DNA of 64,000 bases from Lathyrus oleraceus (taxonomy: Eukaryota > Streptophyta > Magnoliopsida > Fabales > Fabaceae), in contig NC_066584.1 of the NCBI RefSeq assembly GCF_024323335.1, forward strand, positions 432,723,408 through 432,787,407, written 5' to 3'. The notes below the pieces were generated by a model. It had not been told where the DNA came from and did no database searches. It worked only from the letters and a program-made list of their open reading frames with translations. The position numbers were made by a program, and so were the translations under genes. Positions within the stretch are counted from its first letter, which is position 1; each line of letters opens with the position of its first letter. Positions 33,958 to 46,037 of this stretch are shown here, piece after piece.

Positions 33958-34295
33958 GGTTGGAAATCCTCCAAAATCTATGGAGAATTTCAATCAATCT
34001 TGATGAACAAGATTGTTATTACTTACACAATAGCAATGAAAAGAGAAGAATAATGGAGAAAGAAAGAGTGTAAAGAACGATGAAGGAGAAGAGTAATATA
34101 ATTCTGCAGAGTTTTTCTCTACCATAAACTATGAAAAACTTCTTATTCACTTTTCAACTGCAAAATACTATGAATACAATGTTATCTATACTCTATCCAC
34201 TTCGGCACACTAACACAACTTAACACTCTAGGTGGTTCGACACTTCCTTACTCTGTCGAGCAACCTACTTCGACATAAGAAATTACAATTCAACA
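33958..34295 (-). repeat. Copia-A 3' LTR
   Basis: It matches the 5' LTR pieces at 45869-46037 and 58309-58631 but lacks about 150 bases between the motifs CTATACTCTAT and CGRCACACTAAC. It ends ATTCAACA at 34295; the outer tip is mutated. A purine run (AGGTGGTG on the minus strand) abuts it as polypurine tract. Confidence 0.8.
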
Positions 34296-34299
34296 CACC

Positions 34300-36535
34300 A
34301 CCTAATTCATTGTGTCTAAGCTATCTACATTCATCATAGCTCTTAGCCTTCTGAACACATCGACCTACACTCCCTTTGTCATGATGTCTGCAATCTGATT
34401 CTCAGTTCTGTAGTGTTCCACATTCATCTTCTCATCTGCTACCTATTCTCGAAGATAATGGAATCTCATCTCGATGTGCTTGCTTCGACCATGTTTCACA
34501 AACCCAATTGGTTGTGCAACATAAACTTCTTCTTCTAAGGGGCCATTCAAGAATGCATATTTCACATCCATCTGATACATCTGCCAGTTGTTCATGTTTG
34601 CTAGACCAACAACCAACCTCATTGTTTCGATCCTAACAACATGTGCAAAAACCTCATCGAAGTCGATTCCTTCTTTCTGAAGAAATCCTTTCGCCACAAG
34701 TCTCGCCTTGTGTCGAGTCACTTCTCCTTTGGGATTCAACTTCACCTTGTATACCCACTTCACATCGATTGCCTTCTTGTCTTGGGGGAATTTGACAAGT
34801 GACCAAATGTTGTTGACTTCGATTGACTTCAGTTCTTCGTCCATTGATTTCATCCACTTCGAATCTTTCAATCCCTCAAATGCATTGATAGGTTCGACAT
34901 CTGCGTAGAAAACATAATGTACCAACTCACCTTCTTCATAGATCATATCATATGATGTAATCACACATTCTTGCAACCTTGCAGGCATGTATCTTGTTCT
35001 TTGAGGTCTGCTTCACCTCTGACTTCTTCCTATCAAACTTCTCTTTCGACTTCACTAGCTGGTTCGTCACAAAAGATTATCACTGAATCTTTCTTGACAT
35101 TCTCAGTCCAATCCCTCTCCTTAAGCTCATCTATAAATATGTCCCTGCTAATCACCACTTGCTTATTCAGGATCATCTGGGTCGAACAACTTTTATCCTC
35201 AAGTCGAATGATATCCTATCAGGATCATATGACTCGACTTGTCATCAAGTTTTCTTCTCAACTGATCCGGCATATGTCTATGTGTTATAGATTCAAACAC
35301 CCTCAGATGACTCAAGCTATGCTTGACACCATACCAACATTCTTCTGGCATGATTCCTTCTAGCTTCTTCATCGGACATTTGTTCAAGATATATGTCGTA
35401 GTCGACACAGCTTCTCCCCATAATTCTTTGGATAGATGCTTGCCTTTCAATATACTTCTAACCATATTCATGATGGTTCTATTCTTCCTTTCTACGACTT
35501 CATTCTGCTGTGGAATGTAGGGTGGCACCACCTCATGCATAATCCCTTCTTTCACACATAATGCATCGAAGTCTTTCGACACATATTCTCCACCATCATC
35601 AATTCTCAAAATCTTGATCTTTCGATCGCTCTGTCTTTCGACCATAGATTTAAACTTGGCAAATACCTCGATCACTTCACTTTTCTTCTGGATCAGGTAA
35701 GACCATAGTTTTCGACTGAAATCATTTATGAATGTAACAAAGTATTTGTTATCTCAAATCGAATCCACCTGGAGAGGACCACATACATCAGAGTATATGA
35801 CTTCAAGAATTTCCTTCGACCTGCTTCCTGCATCCTTACTGAAGATGTTCTTATGCTGCTTTGTCTGCACACATTCTTCACACACTTCGTTTGGAATGTC
35901 GATTTCTGGTAATCCTGAAACCATATTTTTCTCTTCAAATCTCTGATGTCTTTGAAATTGAGATGGCCAAGTCTATAATGGCATATCCATTCATCTTTGT
36001 TGGCTGTTGTTGCAAGGCACTTATGCTCCATCACATTAAGCTCAATCTTGAAGGTTCTATTCTGAGACATTGGAGCCTTCAAGATCAACCTTCCATTTGA
36101 GTCGAGAACTCATCATCTTGTCTTCAATCGACACCTTGTAGTTCTTTTCGACCAACTGCCCTATGCTGAGCAAATTACTCTTCATGCATGGTATGTACAA
36201 CACATTTGAAATTACTGACCTCTTGCCATCTTTCCTCATAATCAGAACATCACCAACACCTTCAGCAGCTAGAGTGTTATCATTTACAAATTTCACCATG
36301 TTCTTCATTGAGGGCTTTATGTTGACAAACCAATCTTTTCTTCCAGACATGTGTCATGAGCATCTTGAGTCCAAGTACCACTGGTCCTTGAATATCTCTT
36401 CTTCTCTTGTTGTAACCATCAGCGACGTCTCTTCTTCTTCGTGTTTCGCCAGCTATGCACAAGTTTCTTGATTCTTCTGCTTTTCTGGACAATCACTAAA
36501 ATAGTGACCATACCTTTGACAATTGTAACACTGAA
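34300..36535 (-). pseudogene. Copia-A pol remnant: knuckle, protease, integrase, partial RT, RNase H tail
   Basis: From high to low coordinate: gag knuckle CYNCQRYGHYFSDC (36527-36486, intact ligands), protease-region segment (SGRKDWFVN to VLYIPCMKSNLLSIGQ, 36350-36160), GAG-pre-integrase (YRLGHLNF), integrase with RIDDGGEYVS and QQNEVVERKNR (35199-35675; usual NG is NE here), a frameshifted stretch, RT N-terminal part (WKMDEE to [15 protein letters not shown], 34443-34988), then a fusion at about 34490 straight to the RNase H end ([14 protein letters not shown], stop, NQIADIMTKGV). The RT catalytic YVDD and most of RNase H are deleted. It is non-functional. Confidence 0.85.
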
Positions 36536-36540
36536 TGTGA
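36536..36540. other. Target site duplication of Copia-B, left copy
   Basis: TGTGA here and at 44967-44971 flank the two Copia-B LTR tips exactly. Confidence 0.92.
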
Positions 36541-37923
36541 TGAAGGAGAAGAGCAATCCAAAACACAGCGGAATTTTAAAAATTTCTCCTTTAGTGATCC
36601 TTACGAATAGGCATGATCAGTGATAGAATCGTTACCTCTTGTGGCGATTGAAACCTTTGATGAAGATCTACGGAGCGATCACGAATGTTGAATGGTGACA
36701 ATGCCTCTACTCAGTCCACACGAACGGATTCCTTCAATATCAATGCTAGCTGCTATGAATGAAGGCTTTGAGTGAGAGAGAGAGAGAGAGAGAGTGAGTG
36801 AGAGAGAGAGAGAGAGAGAGAGAGAAACGAAATTACAACTGCACAAATGCCTCTGCGCAAGGGTTCTATTTATAGAACCATTTGTATGGGCTGCAAGCTA
36901 AAAATCCCACTTAAGTGTATGTGGCTCATATCTTATGATATGCCAAAATCACTTAAGCGCGTGGTACCTTACCATATTTTTTATTCTACTTACGCACACC
37001 GTACCTTACTAAGTTCTACAATTCACTTAAGTGCACTGTACCTTACGGTGTTCCTTATTTACTCTATCTCTCATCAATCCATCCTTTTGTGTGTGATCCT
37101 GTAGGTTTTCGCGACATTAGCAATTATATTAAATCACGTATTTAACATAATAAACAGTGAGTGGTATCTAGCAACACATCACTTCTACCCAAGACACGAA
37201 AATGTCATGTGATCTGACAAATCCTTTTTTGATAACACTTATGTGTATAATTACCCTTTTCCCCTATGTCAATATTGAACACAAGGCATAAACCGTGTTA
37301 TCCTTGTCCAGTTCAATATTTGGCCCGTAGACATTTATCTTGTTACGCAGGATGGGCAAATTCCATCTAGGTCACTCATGTCCCTCAGCATGCTTCGTGG
37401 AGTACCCATAAACCGTCTTTATGGTCATCCAGTAACAGACAATGTTTAATCAATAATAAAGCACTCGACTCTACATCTAGGATCCATAGTGGTGTCAGGT
37501 CGGGTGGTGGTATACACCATTATCCCCATGAGAATAACTTATGACACTTTGCATAACATTCTATATGGTATTCTCATAGAGGGTCAATCCAGTATAAATA
37601 TTACTCCTAATATCCATACCTATGTTTAAGACTTGATAACTTCTTATCCATGATCTATGAGATATGATGATCAGTCTATATACATAACAGTCTTAATGCT
37701 TTAATTTTATCCCACTTCACAACAAAGCTCGATTGCGGATACTTTAAGAATATTGTCCTTATGTTTAATGGGATTTCATGATTAAGTCACACTTGATACA
37801 TTAAACAGATTATCTATTCTAGGAACTTTATTAAGTAAACATAATAAAGAAAAAGCCTTTTATTATTAATAAATAATTCGATACAAGTACCAAAAGTATT
37901 GGCCTCTAGGGCTTACACCAACA
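36541..37923 (-). repeat. Copia-B 3' LTR (1383 bp)
   Basis: On the minus strand it runs TGTTGGTGTAAGC... to ...CTCTTCTCCTTCA. It contains a (GA)n run at 36774-36826. The polypurine tract (AGTGGGAGAT on the minus strand) adjoins it at 37924. Confidence 0.92.
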
Positions 37924-37937
37924 ATCTCCCACTAGCA

Positions 37938-40900
37938 CTAGAGCCAATCAGGCATACCCTTAATGCCCATAGATCTAGTATGGCCATCATGCTTCAGCTG
38001 TGCAAGAGGCTTTGTTAGTGGGTCAGCAATATTATCAAGTGTAGGTACTCTGCATATTTTCACATCTCCTATATATATTATCTCTCGAATGAGGTGATAA
38101 CACCTAAGTATGTGTTTTGATCGTTGGTGAGATCTAGGCTCCTTAGCTTGTGCGATAGCACCAATATTATCACAATAGAGAACAATGGGATCCACAATGC
38201 TAGGAACTATGCCAAGTTCACTAATGAACTTTTTGATCCAAACAACTTCCTTCGCTGCATTTGAGGCAGCAATATACTTGGCCTCGGTTGTAGAATCAGC
38301 AACTGTATCTTGCTTTGAACTTTTCCAACTCACAGCGCCATCATTTAAGCAAAACACATAACCAGATTACGATCTAAAGTCATCCTTACCTGTCTGGAAG
38401 CTAGCATTGGTGTATTCAATTACAGCAAGCTCTTCCTGACCTCCATATATCAAGAATGAGTCCTTAGTCCTTCTTAAATACTTAAGGATATTCTTGACAG
38501 CTACCCAATGAGCATCACCGGGATCAGATTGGTACCTACTCGTTGCACTTAAAGCATACGAGACATCCGGTCGAGTACATAACATGGCATACATGATAGA
38601 TCATATTGCAGATGCATATGGAATCTTATTCATGTGATCCCTTTCTTCCTTAGTTGAAGGGGATTGTGTTTTTGATAGACACATGCCATGTTGCATATGT
38701 ATGAATCCTTTCTTGGAATCATGCATATTAAAGCGTCTCAGTACTTTGTCTATCTATGTACTCTGACTTAGGCCAAGCAGTTTTTGTGATCTATCTCTAT
38801 AGATCATGATTCCTAATATATAGGTTGTTTCACCTAGGTCCTTCATAGAAAAGAATTTCCCCAACCAAGACTTTACTTGTTGTAGGGTAGGGTAGAATTT
38901 CCCCAACCTAGATTCCTAATATATAGGTTGTTTCACCATGCTCCCACTAACCTTCTTGTAGACACAAGGCTCATCTTCATTCTTGATGAATCCATATTGT
39001 TTTACGGTTTCATCAAAACGAAGATTCCAGCTTTTGGATGCTTGCTTCAATCCATAGATTGATCTTTGTAACTTACATATCTTTTGGGCTTCTTCTCGTA
39101 TGTCAAATCCTTCAAGTTGTGTCATGTACACATCCTCAAGAAGTTTCCCATTAAGGAAAGCAGTTTTGACATCCATCTGCCATAATTCATAATCATGATA
39201 TGCAGCGATAACAAGTAAAATCTGAACAGATTTAATCATTGCAACTGGTGAAAAGGTTTCATCATAGTCAACCCCATGAATTTGTTTATATCCTTTTGCA
39301 ACCAGTCTTGCCTTATAGGTATGTACCTTACCATCCATGTTAGTCTTCTTTTTGAAGACCCATTTGCATCATATAGGGTTAACTCCTACAGGAGGCTCTA
39401 CCAAGGTCCAAACCTGGTTTGTGTACATGGAATCCATTTCAGATTTCATGGCTTCTAGCCACTTCTCAGACTCGGGACCAGTTATGGCCTCTTGGTAGGT
39501 TACAGGCTCATCTTGATCCATGAGTAATACATCACCTTGTTTAGTTATGATATATTCATATCTCTCTGGTAGGTGACGTATCCTGCTTGACCTACATTGG
39601 TCTTATTCTACTTGAGCAGGTTGCTCTTCCACAATTACTTGTGTTTCCTGCTCTAATTCCTCCATAGGTGTATCAATGATTTGTGATGCTTGAATTTCTT
39701 CAAGCTCTACTTTTCTCCCACTGATTCCTTTGGAAATAAAATCCTTTTCTAGGAAAACTCCAGTTCAGGCGACAAATACTTTGCCCTCAGAAGGATTGTA
39801 GAAGTAATACCCTCTTGTTTCTTTAGGATACCCCACAAATAAGCATTTGTCAGATTTGGGCTCAAGCTTAGTTGAAATTTGTCGTTTCACATAAACTTCA
39901 CAACCCCAAATCTTCATGTAAGACATATGTGGTTTCTTACCACTCCATATCTCATATGATGTCTTCTCAACCTTTTTGGATGGAACACGATTAAGTGTGT
40001 AAGCTACTGTCAATAGTTCATGTCCCCAAAAGGAGTTTGGAAGATCGGAGTGACTCATCATGGATCGGACCATGTCTAACAAGGTTTGATTTCTTCTCTC
40101 AGATACACCGTTCCATTGGGGTGTTCCAGGAGGAGTAAGCTGGTATATGATCGCACACTCTTTTAGATGGTCATCAAACTCTAGGCTTAAATACTCACCA
40201 CCTCGATCTGATTGAAGAGTTTTAATATTCTTACCTAGTTGGTTTTGTACTTCATTCTTGAATTCCTTGAACTTTTCAAAGGACTCTGATTTGTGTTTCA
40301 TTAAATACACTTAACCATATCTACTGAAATCATCAATAAATATGGTGAAGTACTGAAAACCTCCTCTGGCTGGTATGTTCAGTGGTCCACATACATCAGT
40401 ATGTATGAGGGCCAAAAGATCATTAGCTCTTTCACCTTTTTCTATGAATGGAGACTTTGTCATCTTTCCAATTAAACAAGATCTGCATGTCTCATATGAT
40501 TCATAATCAAAAGATTCCAAGAGTCTGTCTTTATAGAGTTTGGAAATGCATTTCTCATTTATGTGGCCTAATCGACAATGCCAAAGGTAAGTTGGATTTA
40601 ACTCATTAGGTTTCATCCTTTTAGTATTAATGTTATAAATAGGCATTTCAAGATCAAGGACATATAGTCCATTGTTCATTTGTGCAATAGTATAGAATAT
40701 ATCATTCAAATAAATGGAGCAACAATTGTTCTTTATTATAAATGAAAAACCAAACTTGTCTAAACAAGAAACGGAAATAATATTCCTGCTAATTGCAGGT
40801 ACATAATAACAGTTCTCTAACTGAATTATTAAACCATTAGGTAAAGTCAATACATAAGTTCCTACGGCTAAAGCAACAACATTTGCTCCATTGCCAACTC

Positions 40901-41010
40901 GTAGGTCAACTTCACCTTTTTCCAAATCTCTACTCCTTTTTAGCCCCTGCACATTGGTACAAATGTGAGAACCGCATCCAGTATCTAATACCCATATGCA
41001 GAAGTAGATA
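37938..41010 (-). pseudogene. Copia-B pol, decayed
   Basis: Segments in order: protease start after a frameshift near 41000 (WVLDTGCGSHICTNVQGL), GAG-pre-integrase (YLWHCRLGHINEKCISKL), integrase with HTDVCGPLN, LQSDRGGEYLS and PPGTPQWNGVSERRN, RT ([40 protein letters not shown]) and RNase H (SWKSSKQDTVADSTTEAKYIAA, LYCDNIGAIA, ADPLTKPL). In-frame stops occur near 40312, 39765, 39600, 39372, 38916, 38750, 38597 and 38367. The segment that should hold the catalytic YVDD is replaced by rearranged local sequence (38809-38937). No active enzyme can be made. Confidence 0.88.
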
Positions 41011-41039
41011 AATTAATTTCAATAACAAAAATACCTGAA

Positions 41040-41900
41040 GTTGAAGTCTCTACTCCATTCTTCTTATCTTCCAAGTACTTTGGGCAGTTTCTCTTCTAGT
41101 GTCCGGTCTTACCGCAATGGAAGAAGGTACCTTCCTTTGCTATGCCTCCACTAGGCTTCAAAGCAGCAGTAGTGGGTTTGGGTTTGGAAACTTCCTTGAC
41201 TTTCCCTTTATCACCCTGCTTAGTGGATCTTTTGTTCTGTCTCTTTCCATTTCTGATCATCATAATGAACTTCCCTTTTGACTTCAGATTCTGCTCAGCA
41301 GTTCTTAACGTGGCTAGCAACTCGGGAAGAGATTTATCCATATCATTCATATTGAAATTAAGGACAAATTAATTGAATCTATCTGGAAACGATTGCAAGA
41401 TCAAATCAGTCGCAAGTTCCTTTCCGAGGGGAAAACCCAACCTCTCAAGGTTCTCCACATACCCAATCATCTTGAGCACATGGGGACCTATAGGGGCTCC
41501 CTCAGCTAACTTGCCTTGAAAAAAGGCTTTTGAAACTTCAAACCTTTCATGCCTTGCCTTCTCTTGATAGAGCATCTTCAGGTGTTCGATCATATCGAAC
41601 GTTGCCATGTTCTCATGTTGCTTTTACAACTCTGAGTTCATAGTAGCTAGCATGAGGCAAGCAGTTTCATTGGCATCATCGACATGCTTCTTATAAGCAT
41701 TTCCTTCTGCCTTAGGTGAAGAGTTATGAGGTTCCTATTCAGGAACAAGTTTCTCCAAGACAAACAACTTTCTATCATGTTTGAGGATAATCCTCAGATT
41801 TCGGTGTCAATCCAGAAAATTTGTCCCAGACAATTTTTTCTTATCAAGGATTGATCGTAAAATGTTGTTAGAGGTGTTTGTTGTAATGGTAATCTACATG
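41040..41900 (-). pseudogene. Copia-B gag, decayed
   Basis: The minus strand encodes SILDKKKLSGTNFLD near 41840, MATFDMIEHLKMLYQEKARH at 41608, LERLGFPLGKELATDLIL, NMNDMDKSLPELLATLRTAE at 41350 and a zinc knuckle remnant (HCGKTGH, stop, KRNCPKYL near 41092) where the Trp codon became TAG. Further stops lie near 41811, 41733, 41625 and 41367. The capsid protein is not expressible in one piece. Confidence 0.82.
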
Positions 41901-41904
41901 AAAA

Positions 41905-43593
41905 TAATGAAAATATAAGTATCAATAATATATTTAATTAGGCCTTTAATTAAATATGCTCCCACTATTTTACTCAAAACAAATGATCGTCACCATTTGA
42001 TTCGGAAAATCCCGTTGGAAGATTTTCAAGTGGGTCGAGATCCACATTTCACTTTGTTTTAAGTTCGCGTAGGCGGATTACATAAAACTAGTTTATTTAG
42101 GTAGGAACTCCTTCCAATTGTATCTAATACAACTCTCGAATATTTTAGTTGGGTGAATAACTCCTTATTCCAATCCATCACATAGATCATTTCCAACTCT
42201 TACTTCTAAACATATATAATCTTATTATAATTTGTTTAGTTAAGTTTGACCCATTGTTTTAGCATTTGGATATTACAATTATCCCATCGCACCTTACTAA
42301 TATAGAACATGCACCTCGCGTAGGCGAACCCTATATTATTCGATACTAGTCTTGATGAGTGCTAAAAATTGGAAAGCATAAACTTAATATTTAATTTGAG
42401 GGAATTTATAATAATTCTGATCTCACCGGCTTATTTATCATATAAATCGTCTCTCACATGCATCAACATACATACAAAATGAAACAGTTATGGCCTCTAG
42501 CACAACTGTTCTCCCAAGCCAATGAGAGAACCTAAGTTATCCTAATAACGATATAAGCTTCTCCACGCAAGATCTTCAAGGGTGTCCTCCTTTGATATTG
42601 TATTCTTCTCTTTATTCATAACATTAATTACATGAAAGAAACTCGTTTTACATACGAGGGAGTGAGATGAGAAAATAAGTTACATTAAGAGATTAAAAGA
42701 GAGGCACGACACGCAGGTAGTATTTTGAAATCACAAAACAAAATAAAGGAAAACTAAGGCCATAACCGATCACCACAAGACAATAATAATCAACACATTA
42801 TTATTATTAATTTAAATTCTGTTAATTAATAAACCAAATTAAATTTTAACAACCGATCACACTATGCAGAGTGAGTCGAGGGTTCCGCTGCCCGGTCAGC
42901 GGGCGGTGGTTCCGCTGACCGTTCAGCAGATGAGGGTCAAGGGGGCAACGCCCCCTTGCGGGGTTGTTAGGGGAAGCGCCCCGATGCAAAATTTTAATGA
43001 ACAATCCATTTGAAATCGATGTCGTTTTTCACATTAACACTTGATATTTTAAAGCACAACTCTTGCGCAGTCACAACCCTAATCGCATAACTCTTTGACA
43101 GCACAACCTTAATCGCATAACTCTTTGACAACACAACCCTTGTACTGTCATGAACCCTAATGCACCAATTTCAGACCGTCAAACACACCTCGATTGTTAA
43201 CTCAGTATGATTGATCAACACGTCATTGCTTCACCATACTAATGTCGGATCAAGAAGCAAATGACCATTCATCGCTCAAAGGAAAACAACCATTAAGTGT
43301 TTGAATGAACGAAACATAAATAGTATATCATATATACTGTATTTTGCATCAAGATTACTTATATCATATATATAACTTGATCGATCTCAATTGTAACTTA
43401 TGGACGATCAATGTATAACTGCTTCACTATACTAATGTCGGATTCCGAAGCATAGTCAACATCAATCATCTAGATCGTACACACATGATGCCAAATTTAA
43501 TTACTCGTTTGTTCTTTGGTTCATTATGTCTTTTAATCGTATTAATACAAAAAATACAGAAAATAAACAGCTATCAAATGCATGGTTTCATAA
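41905..43593 (-). other. Copia-B untranslated leader
   Basis: About 1.7 kb between primer site and gag without a convincing ORF. It is AT-rich except for a GC-rich island at 42880-42995 with self-complementary arms (GGGGGCAACGCCCCC). Near-repeats of CATACTAATGTCGGAT occur at 43234 and 43429. Confidence 0.65.
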
Positions 43594-43594
43594 G

Positions 43595-43608
43595 TGGCTC
43601 TGATACCA
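43595..43608 (-). promoter_or_regulatory. Copia-B primer binding site, initiator tRNA-Met
   Basis: The minus strand reads TGGTATCAGAGCCA, one base from the LTR tip. This is the classic plant copia primer site. Confidence 0.93.
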
Positions 43609-43609
43609 C

Positions 43610-44966
43610 TGAAGGAGAAGAGCGATAAAAAACGCAGCAGAATTTTAAAAATTTCTCCTTTAGTGATCCTTACAAATGGACATGATCAGTGATAGAATCG
43701 TTATATCTTGTGGCGATTGAAACCTTTGATGCAGATCTACGGAGCGATCACGAATGTTGAATGGTGACAATGCCTCTACTCAGTCCACACAAACATATTC
43801 CTTCAATCTTAGTGCTATCTGCTACGAATGAAGGCTTTGAGTGAGAGAGAGAGAGAGAGAGAGAAATAAAATAAATTATAACTGCACAAATGCCTATGCA
43901 CACGGGTTCTATTTATAGAACCACTTGTGTGGGCTGCAAGCTAAAAAGCCCACTTAGTGTATGTAGCCCATATCTTATGATATGCCAAAATCACTTAAGC
44001 GTGTTGTACCTTATCATATTTCACATTCTACTTAAGCACATCGTACCTTACGATGTTCTACAATTCACTTAAGTGCATCGTACCTTACGGTGTTCCTTAT
44101 TTACTCTATCTCTCATTAATTTATCCTTTTGTGTGTGACCCTGTAGATTTTCGCGACATTAGCAATTATATTAAATCATGTATTTAACATAATAAACAGT
44201 GAGCGGTATCTAGCAACACATCACTGCTACCCAAGACACGAAAATGTCATGTCATCTGACAAATCCTTTTATGATAATACTTATGTGTATAATTACCCTT
44301 TTCCCCCTATGTCTATATTGAACACAAGGCATAGACTGTGTCATCCTTGTCTAGTTCAATAAATGGCCCGTAGACACTTATCCTGTTACGCAGGATGTGA
44401 AAATTCCATCTAGGTCACTCATGTCCATCGGCATGCTTCGTGGAGTACCCATAAACTGTCTTTATGGTCATCCAGTTACAGACAATGTTTGATCAGCAAT
44501 AAAACGCTCGACTCTACATCTAGGGTCCATAGTGGTTTCAGGTCGAAGGGTGGTATACACCATTATCACCATGAGAATAACTTATGGCACTTTGCATAAC
44601 ATTCTATATGGTATTCTCATAGCGGGTCAATCCAGTATAAATATTACTCCTAATATTCATACCTATGTTTAGGACTTGATAACTCCTTATCCATGATCCA
44701 TGAGATGTGATCATCAATCTATATACATAACAGTCTTAATGCTTTAATATTATCCCATTTCACAACAAAGCTCGACTGCGGATACTTTAAGAATAGTGTC
44801 CTTATGTTTAATGGGATCTCATGATTAAGTCACACTTGATACATTAAACAAACTATCTATTCTAGGGACTTTATTAAACAAACATAATTAAGAAAAAACC
44901 TTTTATTATTAATAAATAGTTCGATACAAGTACCAAAAGTATTGGCCTTTAGGGATTACACCAACA
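43610..44966 (-). repeat. Copia-B 5' LTR (1357 bp)
   Basis: It matches 36541-37923 with many substitutions and a shorter (GA)n run. The tip TGTTGGTGTAATC at 44966 is followed by the target duplication TGTGA. Confidence 0.92.
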
Positions 44967-44971
44967 TGTGA

Positions 44972-45821
44972 CTCTTGTCTGACTTTTGACCCCCATCTCT
45001 TCCTCTACCTGCAACACCACCTCTTTGGATTCCTTGGTTCCAAGGTTTTCTCTGATTCGACTAGTTTCCTTTTCTTGCTGATTTCGACCAATCGAATTGT
45101 TGTAACCTCCTTTGTCTTTACTTCCATTCCAACTTCCTTTGCCTTTTCTTTCTTTTGTCTATTGAGCCTGCAAAGCCATATCACTCTTTGACTTTTCTGT
45201 AGCTCTTTCAGCCATTCTTTGTTATTGAGACTCAAGCGTCCCTTGAAGCTCTTCATTTGTCAGTTTTGACAAATCTTTCGACTCTTCTATGGCTACTACC
45301 ACGTGGTCGAACTTTGGGGCCAACGACCTCAAGATCTTTCCAACAACAGATCTTAATGTCAACACTTCTCCACATACCTTGATTTGATTCACCAGTTTCG
45401 TAACTTTGGTGAAGAAATCAATTATGCTTTCATTGTCTTCCATCTGAAGCAATTCATACGTTCTTTTGTGAGTTTGTAACCTCACCTCTTTCACCTTCTC
45501 TGCGCCTTCAAACGATTTCTCCAGAATTTCCCATGCTTCTTTCGCTGACTCTGCATCACTAACCTTTTCAAAGTTATTGCATCAACATATTGATGGATTA
45601 TAAAGAGAGCTTTACAATCTTTCTTCTTCAATTCTTTATGTGCAGCCTTTTCTTGATCCGTCGCGGCTTCTGCAAGCGTTGCTACTCATTCCTTCACAAG
45701 ATCCCAAAGATCTTGATAACAGAACACAACCTCTATCTGCTTGCACCAATTCTCATAATTGGTGTTCTTGAGAATCAGAAGGTTTGCTGGAAAATGCCCG
45801 TTTGGATGATTTGTTTCCATG
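44972..45821 (-). pseudogene. Copia-A gag, interrupted
   Basis: From METNHPNGHFPANLLILKNT at 45821 the frame covers a UBN2-type gag domain (NYENWCKQIEVVFCYQDLWD, then THKRTYELLQMEDNES, TLRSVVGKILRSLAPKFDHV) and a Gly/Arg-rich linker that leads into the knuckle at 36527 on the far side of Copia-B. There is a stop after LWDLVKE, a frameshift near 45560 and another near 45230. It would be the capsid protein of Copia-A. Confidence 0.82.
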
Positions 45822-45851
45822 GTAATTTTCTTCCCACAAATCGTTTAACCG

Positions 45852-45866
45852 GAGCTCTTGATACCA
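45852..45866 (-). promoter_or_regulatory. Copia-A primer binding site, tRNA-Met type
   Basis: TGGTATCAAGAGCTC on the minus strand, two bases from the LTR end, with the extra A often seen in plant copia elements. Confidence 0.8.
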
Positions 45867-45868
45867 GA

Positions 45869-46037
45869 TGTTGGAAATCCCCTAAAACCTATGGATAATT
45901 TCAATCAATCTTGATGAACAAGATTGTTATTACCCACACAATAGCAATGAAAAGAGAAGAACAATGGAGAAAGAAAGAGTGTTAAGAACGATGAAGGAGA
46001 CAAGTAATATAATTCTGCAGAGTTTCTCTCTGCTCAC
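45869..46037 (-). repeat. Copia-A 5' LTR, inner piece
   Basis: It matches 33958-34125 and stops at CTCAC (46033-46037), the target duplication of Gypsy-C. The rest of this LTR continues at 58309. Confidence 0.88.

Larger units (their letters stand above)
36541..44966 (-). mobile_element. Copia-B, Ty1/copia element nested in Copia-A
   Basis: It has two LTRs, a tRNA-Met primer site, a decayed gag-pol on the minus strand and a perfect 5-bp target duplication (TGTGA). It splits the Copia-A frame between gag (44972 on) and the zinc knuckle (36535 down). Its LTRs differ by several percent by eye, so it is clearly older than Gypsy-C. Confidence 0.93.

Noticed and set aside
37938..41608. Functional copia polyprotein
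   Set aside because: At least eight in-frame stops, a frameshift and loss of YVDD make it a pseudogene.
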